Shown: piece after piece, positions 24,401 through 42,510 of the stretch
How positions within the stretch are numbered: the first letter of the stretch is position 1
Layout of the letters: each line of letters starts with the position of its first letter
NCBI GenBank assembly: GCA_030490835.1
Contig: CM059973.1
Coordinates: forward strand, 88,681,641-88,745,640
Source of the DNA: Annona cherimola
Lineage: Eukaryota > Streptophyta > Magnoliopsida > Magnoliales > Annonaceae
Reading direction: 5' to 3'
Length of the DNA stretch: 64,000 nucleotides
Translations under genes and position numbers: made by a program
Notes under the pieces: model-generated
The model's input: only the letters and a program-made list of their open reading frames with translations
Told to the model about the DNA's origin: nothing
Database searches by the model: none

Positions 24401-27400
24401 GATAAGATCCCGTTGTTCTATTTGGTTGATTCTATAGAATTTCAACAATAAGAACTCAATGAAACCTTACAGGAATCATCATATTACAGTTATTACTGTA
24501 GGGACGAGCCCATACAAGATATGAACAATAATTGAAAACACCTATTGACCAAAACACCGAAAATAGGCACTAATTTCTTGTAATTCCTTGAATTTTTTTT
24601 TAAACAGGGAAAATGAGGCCTCTTTAGCTGTTTTACATGATCTGTTGATGGAGCTTGATGGTATGAGTGAGGTATTTGTAGCCATGACGAGTATTCATGT
24701 TTCCCAATTTTATTTTTCTTAGAGGTGTACTCATATCGCATTTAGTTAAACACATGTAATTTGGGATTTAGAAGGCCTTTAGGGCTCACCATATTACTAT
24801 CACCTTACTCAGTATCCTACTCTCCCCTTGTTGTACTGAGGATACTAGTATGAGCCCACATATAGTAGCTCAAGAGTCTCTTTGGTATCATTTATCACAT
24901 CCCAGTGATTTTCGAGGACATTAGAGTTTGTCTGTGCCTTTGTTGTTGTCTTCAACTCTCCATGTTTGGTGTAAGCTGCACAAATTTTCTTATTTTATTG
25001 AAGAATATTATAATTCCATGATAAGCATCAAGTATAAAAGTATGACATGGTACTCTGCTTGGCAATTTGACCACCCCAGCTGTACTGAAGATTGTATTAC
25101 AAGCTAAAACATTGAAAGGAACAAAGCTATGACAAGAAGCAACCAGGCATATGGAATCTTCAGGCATTGTATCTGGTGGACAACACTAGTTTGCCTGGAA
25201 GTAGCAACATGGTTTCTAGCCTATCTGAAGGATATTCAAACATTATAATCGTATATCTTATATGAAAATGAGCCATAGATTACCCAAATGAGTTGCAACA
25301 ACAAAAATGACTGAAATATTGAGAATTGAAAACCCTGAAAGCACACACATATATATATGATACATGGTACTTTAACTACTTCATGCTCATTTAGCTATGC
25401 TACAATTGGGGGAAACAACAGGAGCAATGAGGTTGAAGCATATGGATTAGGGTTATTTATGTTCATATACACTTGGGGTATCTTATTTGAAATTTGAATA
25501 TCTGAAATAGCTTTGAGATACAAGCAACTTGATTGATGGTGCAGATTGTTGTTTTTGTTCTTTAATATGTTAAAGTAGGATCTTTATTTGCATTTTGTGT
25601 TTTGTGATCAATTTTTTAATAAAAATCTAATTGAAACTTATTATGATTTTAAGACATGTTCATTGATTATAGAACAAAAAATTTCTCTCTTGCTCTCTGA
25701 TTTTGCATTCCCCAGTTTTCTTCTAATTCTTTTTATTATTTCTATTTTTATCAAATTCTTCCTCTCTTCATCTTTGACTTGTCTTTCACTCTGTCTCCCC
25801 ATGAGAGGATTCTTCCTCTTTCTCCTCCTCCTCCATCTTTCTCTAGTTCTTTTATACTTATTCTATATTTTTCTGAAGTTCATCCTTTTTCTTTCTCAAT
25901 TTCTTCTATTCTTCTATTATAACATTTTTTCTTCTTTCCCTTTTGAGAACCTCTCTTTCAAATTCTTTCCTCTTTGTTTTTCATTTTACAAAAGCATCTT
26001 TTGTTCTACGTTAGTTTGCTATTTTAGCTCTTTCTTCTACATCAACATGCATGCCAGATAGCATTGTAGCCTGATCTATAGGACTACACTAACACATATC
26101 TATTCTGTAAACACCATCCAGGCTACACAATCTACTAATTGTGTCATTTCCTCATGATTGGAGATTATAATTTCCATTTACATTTGGATCCAAAGTTATT
26201 CGATTTGGAACTTTCCATTTGATGCTATACATCATATAACATTTTACTAAAGAATTCTGTACTGATGCTAGATTTTGCGTAACTATGATGAGATCTTTGA
26301 TTTGTAGGAAACAAGACTGCTTGCCCTTATTGAAGGTGTCCTTGCAGCAAATATATTTGATTGGGGATCACGTGCTTGTGTGGATCTCTACCATAAAGGA
26401 ACTATAATTGAAATATATCGCATGAGTCGCAAGAAGATGCAACGACCTTGGAGGGTAAATCAGATTTATTTAAAATTTGGCCAAATTTGGATTTCTTGTC
26501 GAGGATTTTTGTACTCACTGTTGAAATCTTGGCACTAAAAATGCTGCATCATTCAGGTGGACAACTTTGACAGTTTTAAGAAACGGATGTTGGGTTCTGG
26601 AGATGATCAGCCTAAACCACATAAAAGAGCATTGCTTTTTGTTGACAACTCAGGTGCAGATATTGTTCTTGGGATGCTTCCTCTTGCCCGCGAACTCCTT
26701 CGTAGAGGGACTGAGGTGAGGGGGCACTTACCTCTTATTTATATAGATCTCTTATTTCAAGTTGGAAGCTTATTAGATCAGCATGCGCACTACTAGCAGC
26801 CATTAATGCCACTTTTGCGTATCTTTTATACTCTTGGAAGCTTTTGGATAGAAAGGTTTGGTGAGATCAAAGAGGGGCAAAGTAATTAGCACTTTTATTT
26901 TATCATACTACTTGTAATCAATACCAATGTTATGGATCATATTTATGAACAAGATGAAAGAGGGGGAGACTGAAAGTGGGCGAAAGGATGAGAGAAGCAG
27001 CCATTGCAAGAGACTGTAATTCCTTAAAATTTATCATGATGTCAGGGCCTCAGGGCTTATTGTGATATAAGTTTAAAGGGAACATTTGCTTAAAGATGGC
27101 ATCTTGAGAATCCTTTTTGCTGATGGTATAACATGGCATATTTGATGCAACCAAACACATCTTAATGCTTGTCTAGGACTGTCAAGCTAGGTGTGTGCAT
27201 TTCTTTTGATTTACATTGGTTCAAATAAATGTCTCGTCCTGAGAATATGTGCTTCAACTTAGATAATTAACATATGCTATGTTTAAAGCCATGCAATAGT
27301 AACTTAGATTGAAAATTGAACTGAGTTTTTTTTGCAGGTTGTTCTGGTTGCAAATTCCTTACCAGCACTAAATGATGTCACTGCAATGGAAATTCCTGAA

Positions 27401-28881
27401 ATTGTTGCTGAAGCTGCAAAGGTCATTTTTAAAATTTTTTTTTTTAAAAAAAAACAATTTGACAATACGAAAGTTACTATGATGCTTCCTTATCATAAAA
27501 TGTACAGTGGGACATGCATAACAGCTGGGAGCTATCTGCTGACATGACATGACATGGTTGCATTAGATTATATTGGCCCCCTCATCAATATTATGGATGT
27601 TGGGTTTGGACACGAAGGACAATTGGACTGTGAAGCATACACTTAGTGCCCTGAAAAAGTACAAGTTGTATTCAGGAACTTGAGTCAACGAGGATGGTCT
27701 TTCATGTTTGTAAGTAATCTGGAATTTCATCACAATGGCTATTACAAATCCCTATTTACATGGAGATTCATGTTCAACACCTGCCCACATTCACCTGTAG
27801 TAGGCATGTCAACAAGCAATTCTCAGATCAGGAACCTGCCTCATGCAGGTAATTGTCTGATGAGCCTGCCAGTTGAGATTACTCGTTACTGTCAGCAGCC
27901 TTGTGATGGGCATCAGAGCATGGGACATAAATGGCGTCATGTTAGCTATACGCAGATAGACCTTCTAAGAAAGTTCTGTGCAATGCATAATTATAGTACC
28001 ATGTATCGCCTGGGAATGTCTCTTGGCAGTCGATTTTGTCTTGCCATGTATTTTGATAGATTTGTTATCTTCTAATCAACAGCATTGTGATATCCTTCGC
28101 AAAGCTGCTGAAGCTGGTGGTTTGCTTGTCGATGCAATGGTAAATCTTCAGGAGGGTTCTTTGGAAAATTTAGCTTCCGTCCCTTTAATGGTTGTTGAGA
28201 ACGGATGTGGAAGTCCTTGCATTGACTTCCGACAGGTCAGTTCAGAGCTTGCTGCTGCTGCAAAAGATGCAGACCTTGTAAGTCTTCCGTCTGATCCCAA
28301 TTCCTAAATATACAAGGATACTAGTAGATTGCAAAAATTACTTGATAAAAAAAATAAGTTGAAGAAATAAACTATATAGTTATATCAAAAAGGAGTTTAC
28401 AGCAATTGCTATCTCCATCTATTGAGTAAAGGCCTATGAAAGTGCAACTAAATGAGTGATTCACTTAAATTTTAATGATTTGAATGTATGCTGGGTGGGT
28501 GCATCTTATATTTCTTCCATTTTTGGTTGGTTTTTTATGCTTAGAGACAACATTTTCTGTGGCTATCCACTTGGATATCATAATACTACATTGAAAATGG
28601 TTCTTATATTTTCCCATGAATGCAGATTATCTTGGAAGGGATGGGCCGTGCACTTCATACAAACTTCAATGCTCATTTTAAGTGCGATGTTTTGAAGGTA
28701 AAGATTTGTCTTTCTTCCCTAAGATAGTGCTGCCTGGAACAGATTTCGGAATCCTCTTGACATCGCTTTGAATGATATGTTTCTCCAGCTTGCAATGGTG
28801 AAGAATCAAAGGCTGGCTGAAAAGTTGGTCAAGGGAAACATCTACGATTGTGTTTGCCGCTATGAACCAGCCAACCACTAA
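15334..28881 (+). CDS. PANK2: Pantothenate kinase 2, bifunctional with DUF89 phosphatase domain (complete, 22 coding exons)
   Basis: The kinase phosphorylates pantothenate, the first step of CoA synthesis; the C-terminal DUF89 domain belongs to a family known to dephosphorylate phosphopantetheine or its damaged forms. Coding exons: 15334-15601, 16181-16393, 16538-16596, 17317-17433, 18032-18151, 18237-18331, 18626-18719, 19614-19745, 20336-20448, 20911-21103, 21930-22141, 22655-22699, 22793-22841, 23569-23651, 23797-23913, 24608-24671, 26308-26454, 26557-26715, 27338-27421, 28083-28277, 28626-28697, 28789-28881. They sum to 2,724 nt, or 907 aa plus stop, with phase kept at every junction; about 900 aa is usual for plant PANK2. 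Visible motifs: DIGGSLIK (87-94), TGGGAYKF (182-189), [12 protein letters not shown] (270-281), and in DUF89 FVDNSGAD (735-742) and LEGMGR (856-861). The start is the first ATG in the first coding exon; the frame is open for 27 more codons upstream but without an ATG. Oddities: exon 10 ends at a GC donor, exon 4 has a NAGNAG acceptor, and the exon 8 donor region is triplicated. The identification is secure; a few boundaries could shift by one codon. Confidence 0.93.
16995..17170. mobile_element. Possible small MITE inside PANK2 intron 3
   Basis: The ends look like imperfect inverted repeats: ggggctattcagct near 16995, and a right end whose complement reads gggttgttcggctg near 17169. TTA-like triplets flank both sides. 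The short AT-rich body has no reading frame. The mismatches make this tentative. Confidence 0.3.
18392..18430. repeat. 39-nt poly-T tract in PANK2 intron 6
   Basis: This is an uninterrupted run of T on the + strand inside the intron between coding exons 6 and 7. It produces a long poly-lysine false reading frame on the minus strand. Such a mononucleotide tract is expected to be length-variable between individuals and prone to sequencing error. Confidence 0.95.
18766..19038. mobile_element. MITE of the GGGTGTGTTTGG family in PANK2 intron 7
   Basis: The left end reads ggcatgtttgttt and the right end aaaacacaccc, the inverted-repeat signature shared with many other copies in this window. The interior matches the family on its complementary strand (tacacaactac, aacctatctattttaac, catcattacc). 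It is wholly intronic, between coding exons at 18719 and 19614. Edges are approximate. Confidence 0.75.
19716..19834 (+). repeat. Triplicated exon-8 donor region in PANK2
   Basis: A unit of about 45 bp occurs three times: 19716-19745 (the true exon end), 19761-19789 and 19805-19834. Each begins ttgagaatgatt and ends in ggcag or gggcag. The first two are followed by gtgag-type donors; the third is followed by atgagg, so it has lost the GT. Only the first is in the frame that joins exon 9 correctly. Confidence 0.85.
23128..23340 (-). mobile_element. tRNA-like SINE relic, dimeric, in PANK2 intron 13
   Basis: Two diverged copies of about 90 bp lie head to tail (about 23128-23220 and 23222-23312). 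On the minus strand each carries a B-box-like ggttcgaaaatt or gagttcaaaatt preceded by A-box-like sequence, the pattern of an internal pol III promoter. No poly-A tail or target duplication could be fixed, so the SINE label is inference; the tandem duplication is plain. Confidence 0.45.
24672..26307 (+). other. Long PANK2 intron 16, no gene inside
   Basis: This intron of about 1.6 kb separates the exon ending in MSE from the exon starting [10 protein letters not shown]. The T-rich block at 25588-26060 has a 157-codon open frame, but its product is almost all Phe, Leu and Ser from pyrimidine tracts and is not a credible protein. No transposon with clear ends was seen. Confidence 0.7.
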
Positions 28882-29130
28882 TGTTTAAGGTGGCAGCCAG
28901 TAGGCCTTGTATCATTTAATCTTAGCATCAGCCTCATGTACCGTCTTACGTTCTTTTTAACCTTGATTTATATCATCACTAGGAAAGAATTTCGCCATTT
29001 GTCTGATTAATGTTGTATGTAAACTATAGTTAGAATTATTGGCTTGTGTTATAACTTACGAACAGCATCTTCCATTAAGCTGGTCAATGTACCATGATTA
29101 TTTCCGTTGAGCTTCAACCACATGCTTAGA
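28882..29130 (+). other. PANK2 3' untranslated region and spacer
   Basis: This is AT-rich non-coding sequence after the PANK2 stop. The transcript must end before the inverted-repeat element that begins near 29171. No unique AATAAA signal stands out, so the polyadenylation point is not placed. Confidence 0.5.
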
Positions 29131-29170
29131 TGCTAACACTTTTTTTTTTTTTTGGTGGTGGGTGGATGGG

Positions 29171-30543
29171 ATTCCCAAATATACCTATGAATTTTCATCA
29201 TAATTCCTTATATATCCATGTATTCTCAGAAGTTCCTCTCATACCCATGAATTTTATCAAAAATTCCTTAAAAACTCAAGACGTTAATCGGCCCCTGATC
29301 CTATGCTCCCGGGAGCATGCAGTACCGCACCGCATACTCCCGGGTGCATATACCTTTTTTTTTTTTGAAATTTTTTTTACAATAGTGTTAATCTATATGT
29401 ATTTAATATGTGTATACATTTTTACCATTTTTGGGGTATTTTAGATTTTTTTATTTTTTTTTGAAAATCTGTGACATTTTAGGTAATTTTAAATTACTAA
29501 AATGTCATTGATTTTTAAAAATTCGAAATAAATATCTAAAAATTTTCAAAAATTGTAAAATTTGATACATACATTAAATATACTTAGGTTAACAAGTTCA
29601 TGAAAAAATTTTGAAAAAATAAATTTAAAAAAATAGGTATATGCGCCCGGGAGCATTGAGCCTCAATACTCCTGGGAGCATAGGATCAGGGGCCACGTTA
29701 ATCTCCGTTAGATACAGTTTGAATTTCTGATTTTTTTTCTTTTAATATTTTCAAAATTCCCAAATTAACCATCCAGCCATAGTTGCTTTGTTTTGAACCC
29801 ATCACTGGCAGCCTCTATAATTAGATCTAATGAGGACGCACGATCGTGCCTACCAGCGACAATCTAAGCCTTACTGACGACGACTACTGCACTTCCACAT
29901 GGATTCGGCAACAAAACCCACCTGACTCTTCTAACATGAACGCACCTTCCATCCATGGCCGCTTCGTTGCAAATCACGCTTTCACTTTCCTTGTAGCAGT
30001 AAGTAGAAAAATCCGCTACTAATAGGCGCCTGTGGCTACCATTCTAGCTGCAACAGCCGATATCGACATCCAAATCTAAGAAGCGCAACTTTCCAACTAG
30101 TTGATGGCGTCCACTGTCTTTTCTCAACTCAAACATCAAAACCACTAATACCCATCTAATCTTCATCTTCTCCTTGCAAGTTTCATCCAATCAAAAATTA
30201 CTCACTATCAAATTTAATTTCAACAAGTGATGATGCTAACAAAAAAAAAAAAAATTGTCACCGTAGTAGAAAAGCTCTTATTTTCATTTCCACCGTCAAT
30301 TTTTGCATACAGATCGCACGCACTACAAATGGTGGAGCACGGCTAGCTGGATTTCAAAGTCTCAGTTGCGATTAATCATATGGGCATTTTAGTAAAATTA
30401 AGTTACACATCACGGCAGTTAAAAAGGCATGTGACGGAATGGGTATTAGGAATTTTTTATAAAATTCGTAAGTAGAGAAGGAAGTCTTGAAAATACATGT
30501 GTATAAGGAATTACAATGAAAATTCATAGGTATATTTGGAAAT
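29171..30543. mobile_element. Non-autonomous element with long terminal inverted repeats (Mutator-like), about 1.4 kb
   Basis: The left end (29171-29232) and right end (30483-30543) are near-perfect inverse copies: aaatatacctatgaatttt and its complement. Weaker similarity continues inward for roughly 100 bp. Long inverted repeats with an unrelated interior suggest a Mutator-like foldback element. A target duplication is only tentative (tttttggtgg on the left, tttttgttgg on the right). The interior near 29820-30350 is GC-richer and could be captured host sequence; I do not recognise it. A second element sits within its left arm. Confidence 0.65.
29290..29694. mobile_element. 405-bp Mutator-type MITE with perfect 9-bp target duplication
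   Basis: The terminal inverted repeat starts ggcccctgatcctatgctcc on both ends (the right end read on the complement). It is bounded by identical 9-mers acgttaatc at 29281-29289 and 29695-29703. A 9-bp duplication is the Mutator superfamily hallmark. The core has no coding capacity and resembles other foldback repeats here, such as that at 11778-12180. Removing it restores continuity of the larger element in which it sits. Confidence 0.88.
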
Positions 30544-30795
30544 TTCTTTTTGTTGGGCAGCTGATCTGGTACGATCTCATTTGCTACTCAACAAACACTG
30601 TTCCGTACACAGCAATCTTTCAAGATGGCCCAACTTTGAGTGGCCCACATTATTGATTGAGAATGTCAAGCGATCTATCGATTCTCCACATATGAATACT
30701 TAGGCCAGTAATTGAAGGCTCGCAATGAATGCTATCATAAGCTTAAAAACATCGTTAACACCACACCAACCTTTTAGCCTTTTGAGAAGAGCACA

Positions 30796-37325
<6,530 letters not shown>

Positions 37326-37378
37326 TCAGAAATTGTATCGCAAGGGCTAGAGGAACATGGAAATAGTCTGCACACGCC

Positions 37379-37384
37379 CACGTG
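37379..37384. promoter_or_regulatory. G-box CACGTG upstream of MDHAR
   Basis: A perfect palindromic CACGTG sits about 110 bp upstream of the MDHAR start codon, and another ACGT core (tacgtg) lies within 10 bp. G-boxes bind bZIP and bHLH factors and often confer light, ABA or stress response, which fits an antioxidant gene. Occupancy is inference. Confidence 0.45.
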
Positions 37385-37399
37385 AATCTACGTGTGAGA

Positions 37400-40020
37400 T
37401 TTGATTCATCTCAGTGGCAACCGTCTCAACAATTATCTCTCAAGAAAAGAAAATGGTATTTCCATTAATTGATTAAGAAATAAATATTTTCTTTTGATGA
37501 TGAGAGGAGAGAATAGACGCGGAATGCATTGACGAAAGGTCAAATTTGTTAAATGGACGGCTGGGATTCTGAATATAGTCATTTGTATTGATCAGATGAG
37601 ATTTTCTTGCTAACATGATCCGCCGGGATCGGTCGGATGTGCATACATTTTAGGTAGCATTCGCAGTGTATAAGATTAATTTTTCATGCGACAAGGAACG
37701 AATAGGGAATCGTCCTTCCTTGCCCCGTTAGCAAAGCAAGCATAAAGTTTCTATGGTTGTGGGTATTTGTAAAATAGGCCATGCAATTTTATTTTATTTT
37801 TTATTTTATTTTTTTGAAAATCCATGCAACTTTACATAATTGCGAATAAGCATACAAGTTCTGGCTATTTGCAAAATAAATCTATTAAGTTTTAAATCAT
37901 TACAAGATGGATCATATTTTTTTATTTCTTGTCTTATAACTCAATCATCTCATCGCATTTTTCCAAATTTTCCTTAAATGATGTATATCCGACTATGTAT
38001 CAGAGGAAAACCATGATGGCAGTTGCTGTTGTGGTAAACTCGGAGCCTTTCTATGCAGATGGCACAAGTTCCTAGCAATTGCTTGCGTGAGTCCTCCCCA
38101 GTTAGGATGTGGAGGTTTTATAATTCCTTCTTGCGTAGGATTATCATACAAATTTCCCCCTCGTATCGGAGTTTATAGAAAAATTCCCTTGGTGCTGTGA
38201 GGATTATAAATTTACTTGATTATACTATTAGTTGTCATAATGTATAAATATCAATAAAAAAATATGTATCAAAGGAGTTACGATTCCTAAAAAAATTAGA
38301 AAACAGGGACTTGTAGCATGTAATATTAGCGTAAGTACCAACACACCTGAGCATTGGGCTCAAAAATGGACCCCATTGAAATGTTAGTTAAATGAGCCTT
38401 CATTACAAACCATACAAAATTCTTAAATCGAATTTATATCTATGATGATAATATAATAATTTGTATGGCGAATGAATAAAGTTGTATTGAAAATAGGTAA
38501 AGTTGTGTTGAAAATTGAAAAAACTGTTTTAAGAATTGAGAAATTAATTTGGAAATGGTAATATAGATTCAATTCAAGAATTTTATATGATTTAGAACTT
38601 GGAATGAGATAGTATTAGATTTTCCGTTCTGAATACAACTTTTCAACTTTAATATAATTTTTCATTTTTCAAAGTAAATTTTATTTTTTTAATATTATTT
38701 TCTTTTCATTTTGAATACATAATAATTTCTTCTCATCCCGTCTTTTGGTTTCATTCTAACCTCATCGATCATTGTGAATAGGTAAAGAGATTAATGGTTC
38801 ATATTTAAATGCCTAGATGACTCTATTGGGTGAAGGGAGATATTTTACACCACTTTCCACCTTGTTTTAGACATTTTTGATATGATTCGATTTATTAGTT
38901 ATTTAATAGCATTGTTTTTTCTTATTATTGTTTTCTATTTTAGTGTTTGTTTAATTTTTCATATAATTTCATATAAAAAGTTTACTTAGTTTTCGTATTA
39001 ATTTAAGTCAATTTTACTCAAATGTATTACTCTTTCTCGGTATGTTACTCTCGTTCTCTCTCTTATTTACTCGGCTAGCACTTTTCTCATTACAAACGAA
39101 CACAACTAGCATTTTTCCCTCACTTTCTCATTACAAACGAACACACCAGAATTTTACATTAGTTAATCTGTAAACTATTTTACATGCAAAGCAATTTATT
39201 AGTATATTTACATAATCAAACGATCCATCCAGCCGTAAAATAATTTTTTTTGTTTTTTCATTTTTTATAAATATGAGATCCCCATTGTATTTTTATATGA
39301 AATTTGAATATTTTAAAAACTATTTGATATGTTCTTAATTTTTGAAAAATTAATGGAAATAAAGAAATCATATAATAAAAATCAAAATAAAATACCAGTT
39401 CAAAAGAGAATCTACTCCCTCTTCGTCTTCACTTTATTTTCATTTTAAAAATAAAGTAATATATTAAATAAATTTAAAATTATCAAATTTTACAAGAAAA
39501 AATAATACGGCTAAGGCTCACATATTTATAGAAAATAAAAAATATATAATCAGTATCTAAGTGTAACATAATACATGTTAAATAGGCGTAGTTTATGTAG
39601 AACCGTTCTCATTTGAGCAAGTATTAGCCGATTCAAGTTGACTGCCCTTGCACCATTTTATGATTTTCATTTCTCATTTTTAATTATTTATTTAACAATA
39701 TAGTGTAAAATCATTTTAATCGGAAATTTGTGTAAGTCACATGTAAGATAAAATTTTAGTGAGGGTTATTTCAACTTCAAGGGTCTATTGAGAAGCACGT
39801 AAAAATTTTAAGGAATACATTACTAATTCATACATACCTTTTAATACGATTTGCATCTTAATCACCCTATTACCTACTTTTTCAATTAGTATATTTGTAT
39901 TCTAATCATTTTCCACATTTTTATAACATTTTGTCTATTTTAACTTAATTTTTTATATTTTTTTATATGCATTCATATATTACATTATTTCAAATGATAA
40001 CAATATTTCATAAATAGCAT
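37400..40020. other. AT-rich spacer between MDHAR and the LINE insertion
   Basis: No credible reading frame or RNA gene is present. 38040-38260 resembles 54300-54480, sharing a run of G/C-rich lines followed by cataatgtataaa, so both are probably copies of one dispersed repeat. 38900-39150 carries short direct repeats of ctcattacaaacgaacaca. The rest is simple AT-rich sequence. Confidence 0.6.
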
Positions 40021-40023
40021 AAC

Positions 40024-40150
40024 CAGTGACGCTCCCACCGGAACTTGGGGAGAATAAACGTCAATACCAACGTCCACGTGCAAATGCTCTTGTTGAGTAT
40101 TGAACCATGGACACCCAGCTGATGGTGCGAGTCCACATACCACTAAGGCA
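40024..40150 (-). mobile_element. tRNA-derived SINE-like relic
   Basis: On the minus strand an A-box-like ttagtggtatg is followed about 40 nt later by the B-box-like ggttcaatactc, the spacing of an internal pol III promoter. It cannot fold as a complete functional tRNA with paired acceptor arms. No target duplication was fixed. Confidence 0.4.
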
Positions 40151-40768
40151 GCAATTCTTTTTATATTTAATTATTACTTTTATCACGTCATATTACTCTA
40201 TCACTCTATTTTTTTCATCGTCACTTTATTGCTTTTATTTTTGCACTATCATATATAGACTCATAGACCATTTATACTTATTTTGTGACTCACCTAGTTT
40301 TATTTTAAATTAAGCTAATATATTCTTAATCAAGTCTAATATTTTAAACTACAGTTCTAAATTACATAGAAGTCATTAATCCTTCTAATTTTAAGATCTT
40401 GATAATTGATGCAAACTCTAATCTCTTCATTATATTTAAATCAATGAGAATTATGATAAAATCATACTTGTTTATGACTCACCTATATCTATTTCTAAAT
40501 TAAACTAAATACATTCTCAATTAAATATGAGTTTGGCTTCTATACATTTGGTTCTATTAACATAATAAGCCTTTATTCAGGCTAGCCTAACCAGATCTTA
40601 TCTCATATTTAATATTATTTATTTTATGTGAATATCAAAAATCACCTCTCTCCATAATTCGCATCGTTTTTAAAATTGATAATTACTCAAGAGCAATTTA
40701 AAATCTATTAAAAGTGATTTCTTTTATTAAAAAGATCCATAAGATAGGAATTCAATATCTTAACTATC

Positions 40769-42461
40769 CCGACATACACTATGAGCATATTTTTGCTTCC
40801 TAAATCGCTATGTAATGAAATTAACGGGCTGCTGAGCCGATTTTGGTGGGGGGGAAAACGGAAACAAACGGAAGATGAGCTGGGTATCGTGGAGAGACAT
40901 GTGCACCTCAAAGTTGTCGGGCGACCTTGGTTTCAGAGACATACATAAATTCAATCTTGCTCTTCTGGCAAAACAAGTTTGGCGGTTATCTACTTCAACC
41001 GACTCTTTGTGTTCAAGGGTTCTAAAAGCAAAGTATTTCCCATGTGATGATATATGGGCCTGCAAGCCGAAACCATCAGATTCTTTCACCTGGAGGTGTA
41101 TCCTGAAGGCTAGAGAGGTAATAAAAAACGGGTGCATGTGGCGGATTGGAAGCGGGGTCAGGGTCAGTTTTTTCAATGATAGGTGGACGGACAACAAGCT
41201 ACAAAAGGTCGGGCCTCTCCCGTATTCTATTTCGGATAATGTGCCAGTTAGCCATTTTATAAACGGTGCGGTGCGGACATAGAATAGGGATCTTATTCTT
41301 TCTGTGGTGGGAGAGCACGGCTGGCATGGTATCTCCTCTATCCCTCTATCCCCGAATATTGAGGATGACTGCCTATCTTGGAGGTATGAGCCAAACGGTG
41401 TGTTTACGGTAAAGTCCGCATACAGAATGCTTTGCACTGGTGCTGAGGACCCTGGGGATGCGACTTTCTATCGTGCAATTTGGTGAACTTCGCTACTTAG
41501 CAAGGTGCAAATTTTTGGGTGGAGATTGTTCAAGAATGCTTTACCCACGCTGCAGAATTTGTGTGATCGGGGAATAGCGGTGGAGCCCTTATGTCTGTTT
41601 TGTAGGGCCGAGACGGAGGACATTGATCACCTATTCCTTGGATGTCTGTCCAGTGGGGGGAGCTGTAGAAGATTGGCGGGGGCATCCTCACAACAGCTCT
41701 CCATTCATGAAATATTGAGATCGCTAACCCATCAAAAAAGGGCTGCTGACCTAGCTGTGTTCATCCTTTGCTGTTGGAGGGTGTGGTACCTTCGTAACAC
41801 TTTTAGGGAAAATGGGACCCGACCGGATTTTGAAGGAACCTTTGATTGGTGCGAAGGGTTCTACGAGGAGTATATGCGAGCCGAGCCTATCATCCAGGGG
41901 GGTTGCCTGGACCAAATTCTGGTGCCGCGTTGGATGAAACCACCAGGGGAAGCTTTCAAGATAAATGTGGATGCTAGGAAGAGCAGGGACAGACTCTCCA
42001 TGGGCTTTGCTGCGATTGTCAGGGATTCCGGAGGGCGCTTTATAGCTGCTTAGGATTGGAAACGGAGGGAAAACATGGAGCCCCTCCTCATGGAGGGCCA
42101 CGCTTTTCTGTTGGCTGTCAGGTGGGCTACCCAGCTCTCGCTTACGCGCATACTCATCGAAACGGACTCCTTCCTCCTTTGTAACTTTTTGACTGTGGAT
42201 GTACCGATTCGCGCACCGGTGGGGGTCATAATTGACGAAATCAAGGCTTTCCTATCCCGGGCCACCCACATATCTGTCCATCATGTTCTTAGGCGTGGAA
42301 ACGCGGTGGCCCATGATTTAGCTGACTTAATGTCTTTTTCTGTTTCTGATCACCTTTTTTTGTGGGATCAACCTCCCCAACAACTTTTGGGGAAACTTTG
42401 TATAGATAATTTTTTGGGAAATAATTTTTCTGGATCCCCCTCGCCCAATTCCTTTCCAAAC
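40769..42461 (+). pseudogene. Broken LINE ORF2 C-terminus: reverse-transcriptase tail, zinc-binding domain, RNase H
   Basis: From the RT tail motif SRFWWG the frame slips at a seven-G run near 40850, then stays in one frame to 42461 except for stops at 41280 (TAG), 41484 (TGA) and 42051 (TAG). Domains in order: the GLGFRDIHKFNLALLAKQ block common in plant LINE ORF2, a zinc-binding block with C-x2-C-x8-H-x4-C near 41590-41650, and RNase H from about 41955. RNase H catalytic acidic residues are visible (NVDA, the Glu of LMEGHAF, ETDS) with the terminal RRGNAVAHDLA motif. It cannot encode a working protein. Confidence 0.9.
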
Positions 42462-42510
42462 TGAAAGGGGATCGGGCTAGGGTTGTGTATCCATTTCATC
42501 AAAAAAAAAA
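40769..42510 (+). mobile_element. 5'-truncated LINE (L1-type) insertion with perfect 13-bp target duplication
   Basis: The insertion is bounded by identical tatcttaactatc at 40756-40768 and 42511-42523, and ends in a run of ten A at 42501-42510. This is the signature of target-primed reverse transcription. Coding sequence begins abruptly in the late reverse-transcriptase region (PTYTMSIFLLPKSLCNEI) and runs through a zinc-binding and an RNase H domain. The missing 5' part is the usual LINE truncation. It lies about 0.9 kb upstream of eIF3e, in the same orientation. Confidence 0.93.

Noticed and set aside
25588..26061. 157-codon + strand open frame
   Set aside because: It lies in PANK2 intron 16 and encodes almost only Phe, Leu, Ser and Ile from pyrimidine tracts; no family resemblance.
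40808..41437. 209-codon minus-strand open frame
   Set aside because: It is the antisense shadow of the LINE ORF2 remnant, whose + strand shows clear domains.
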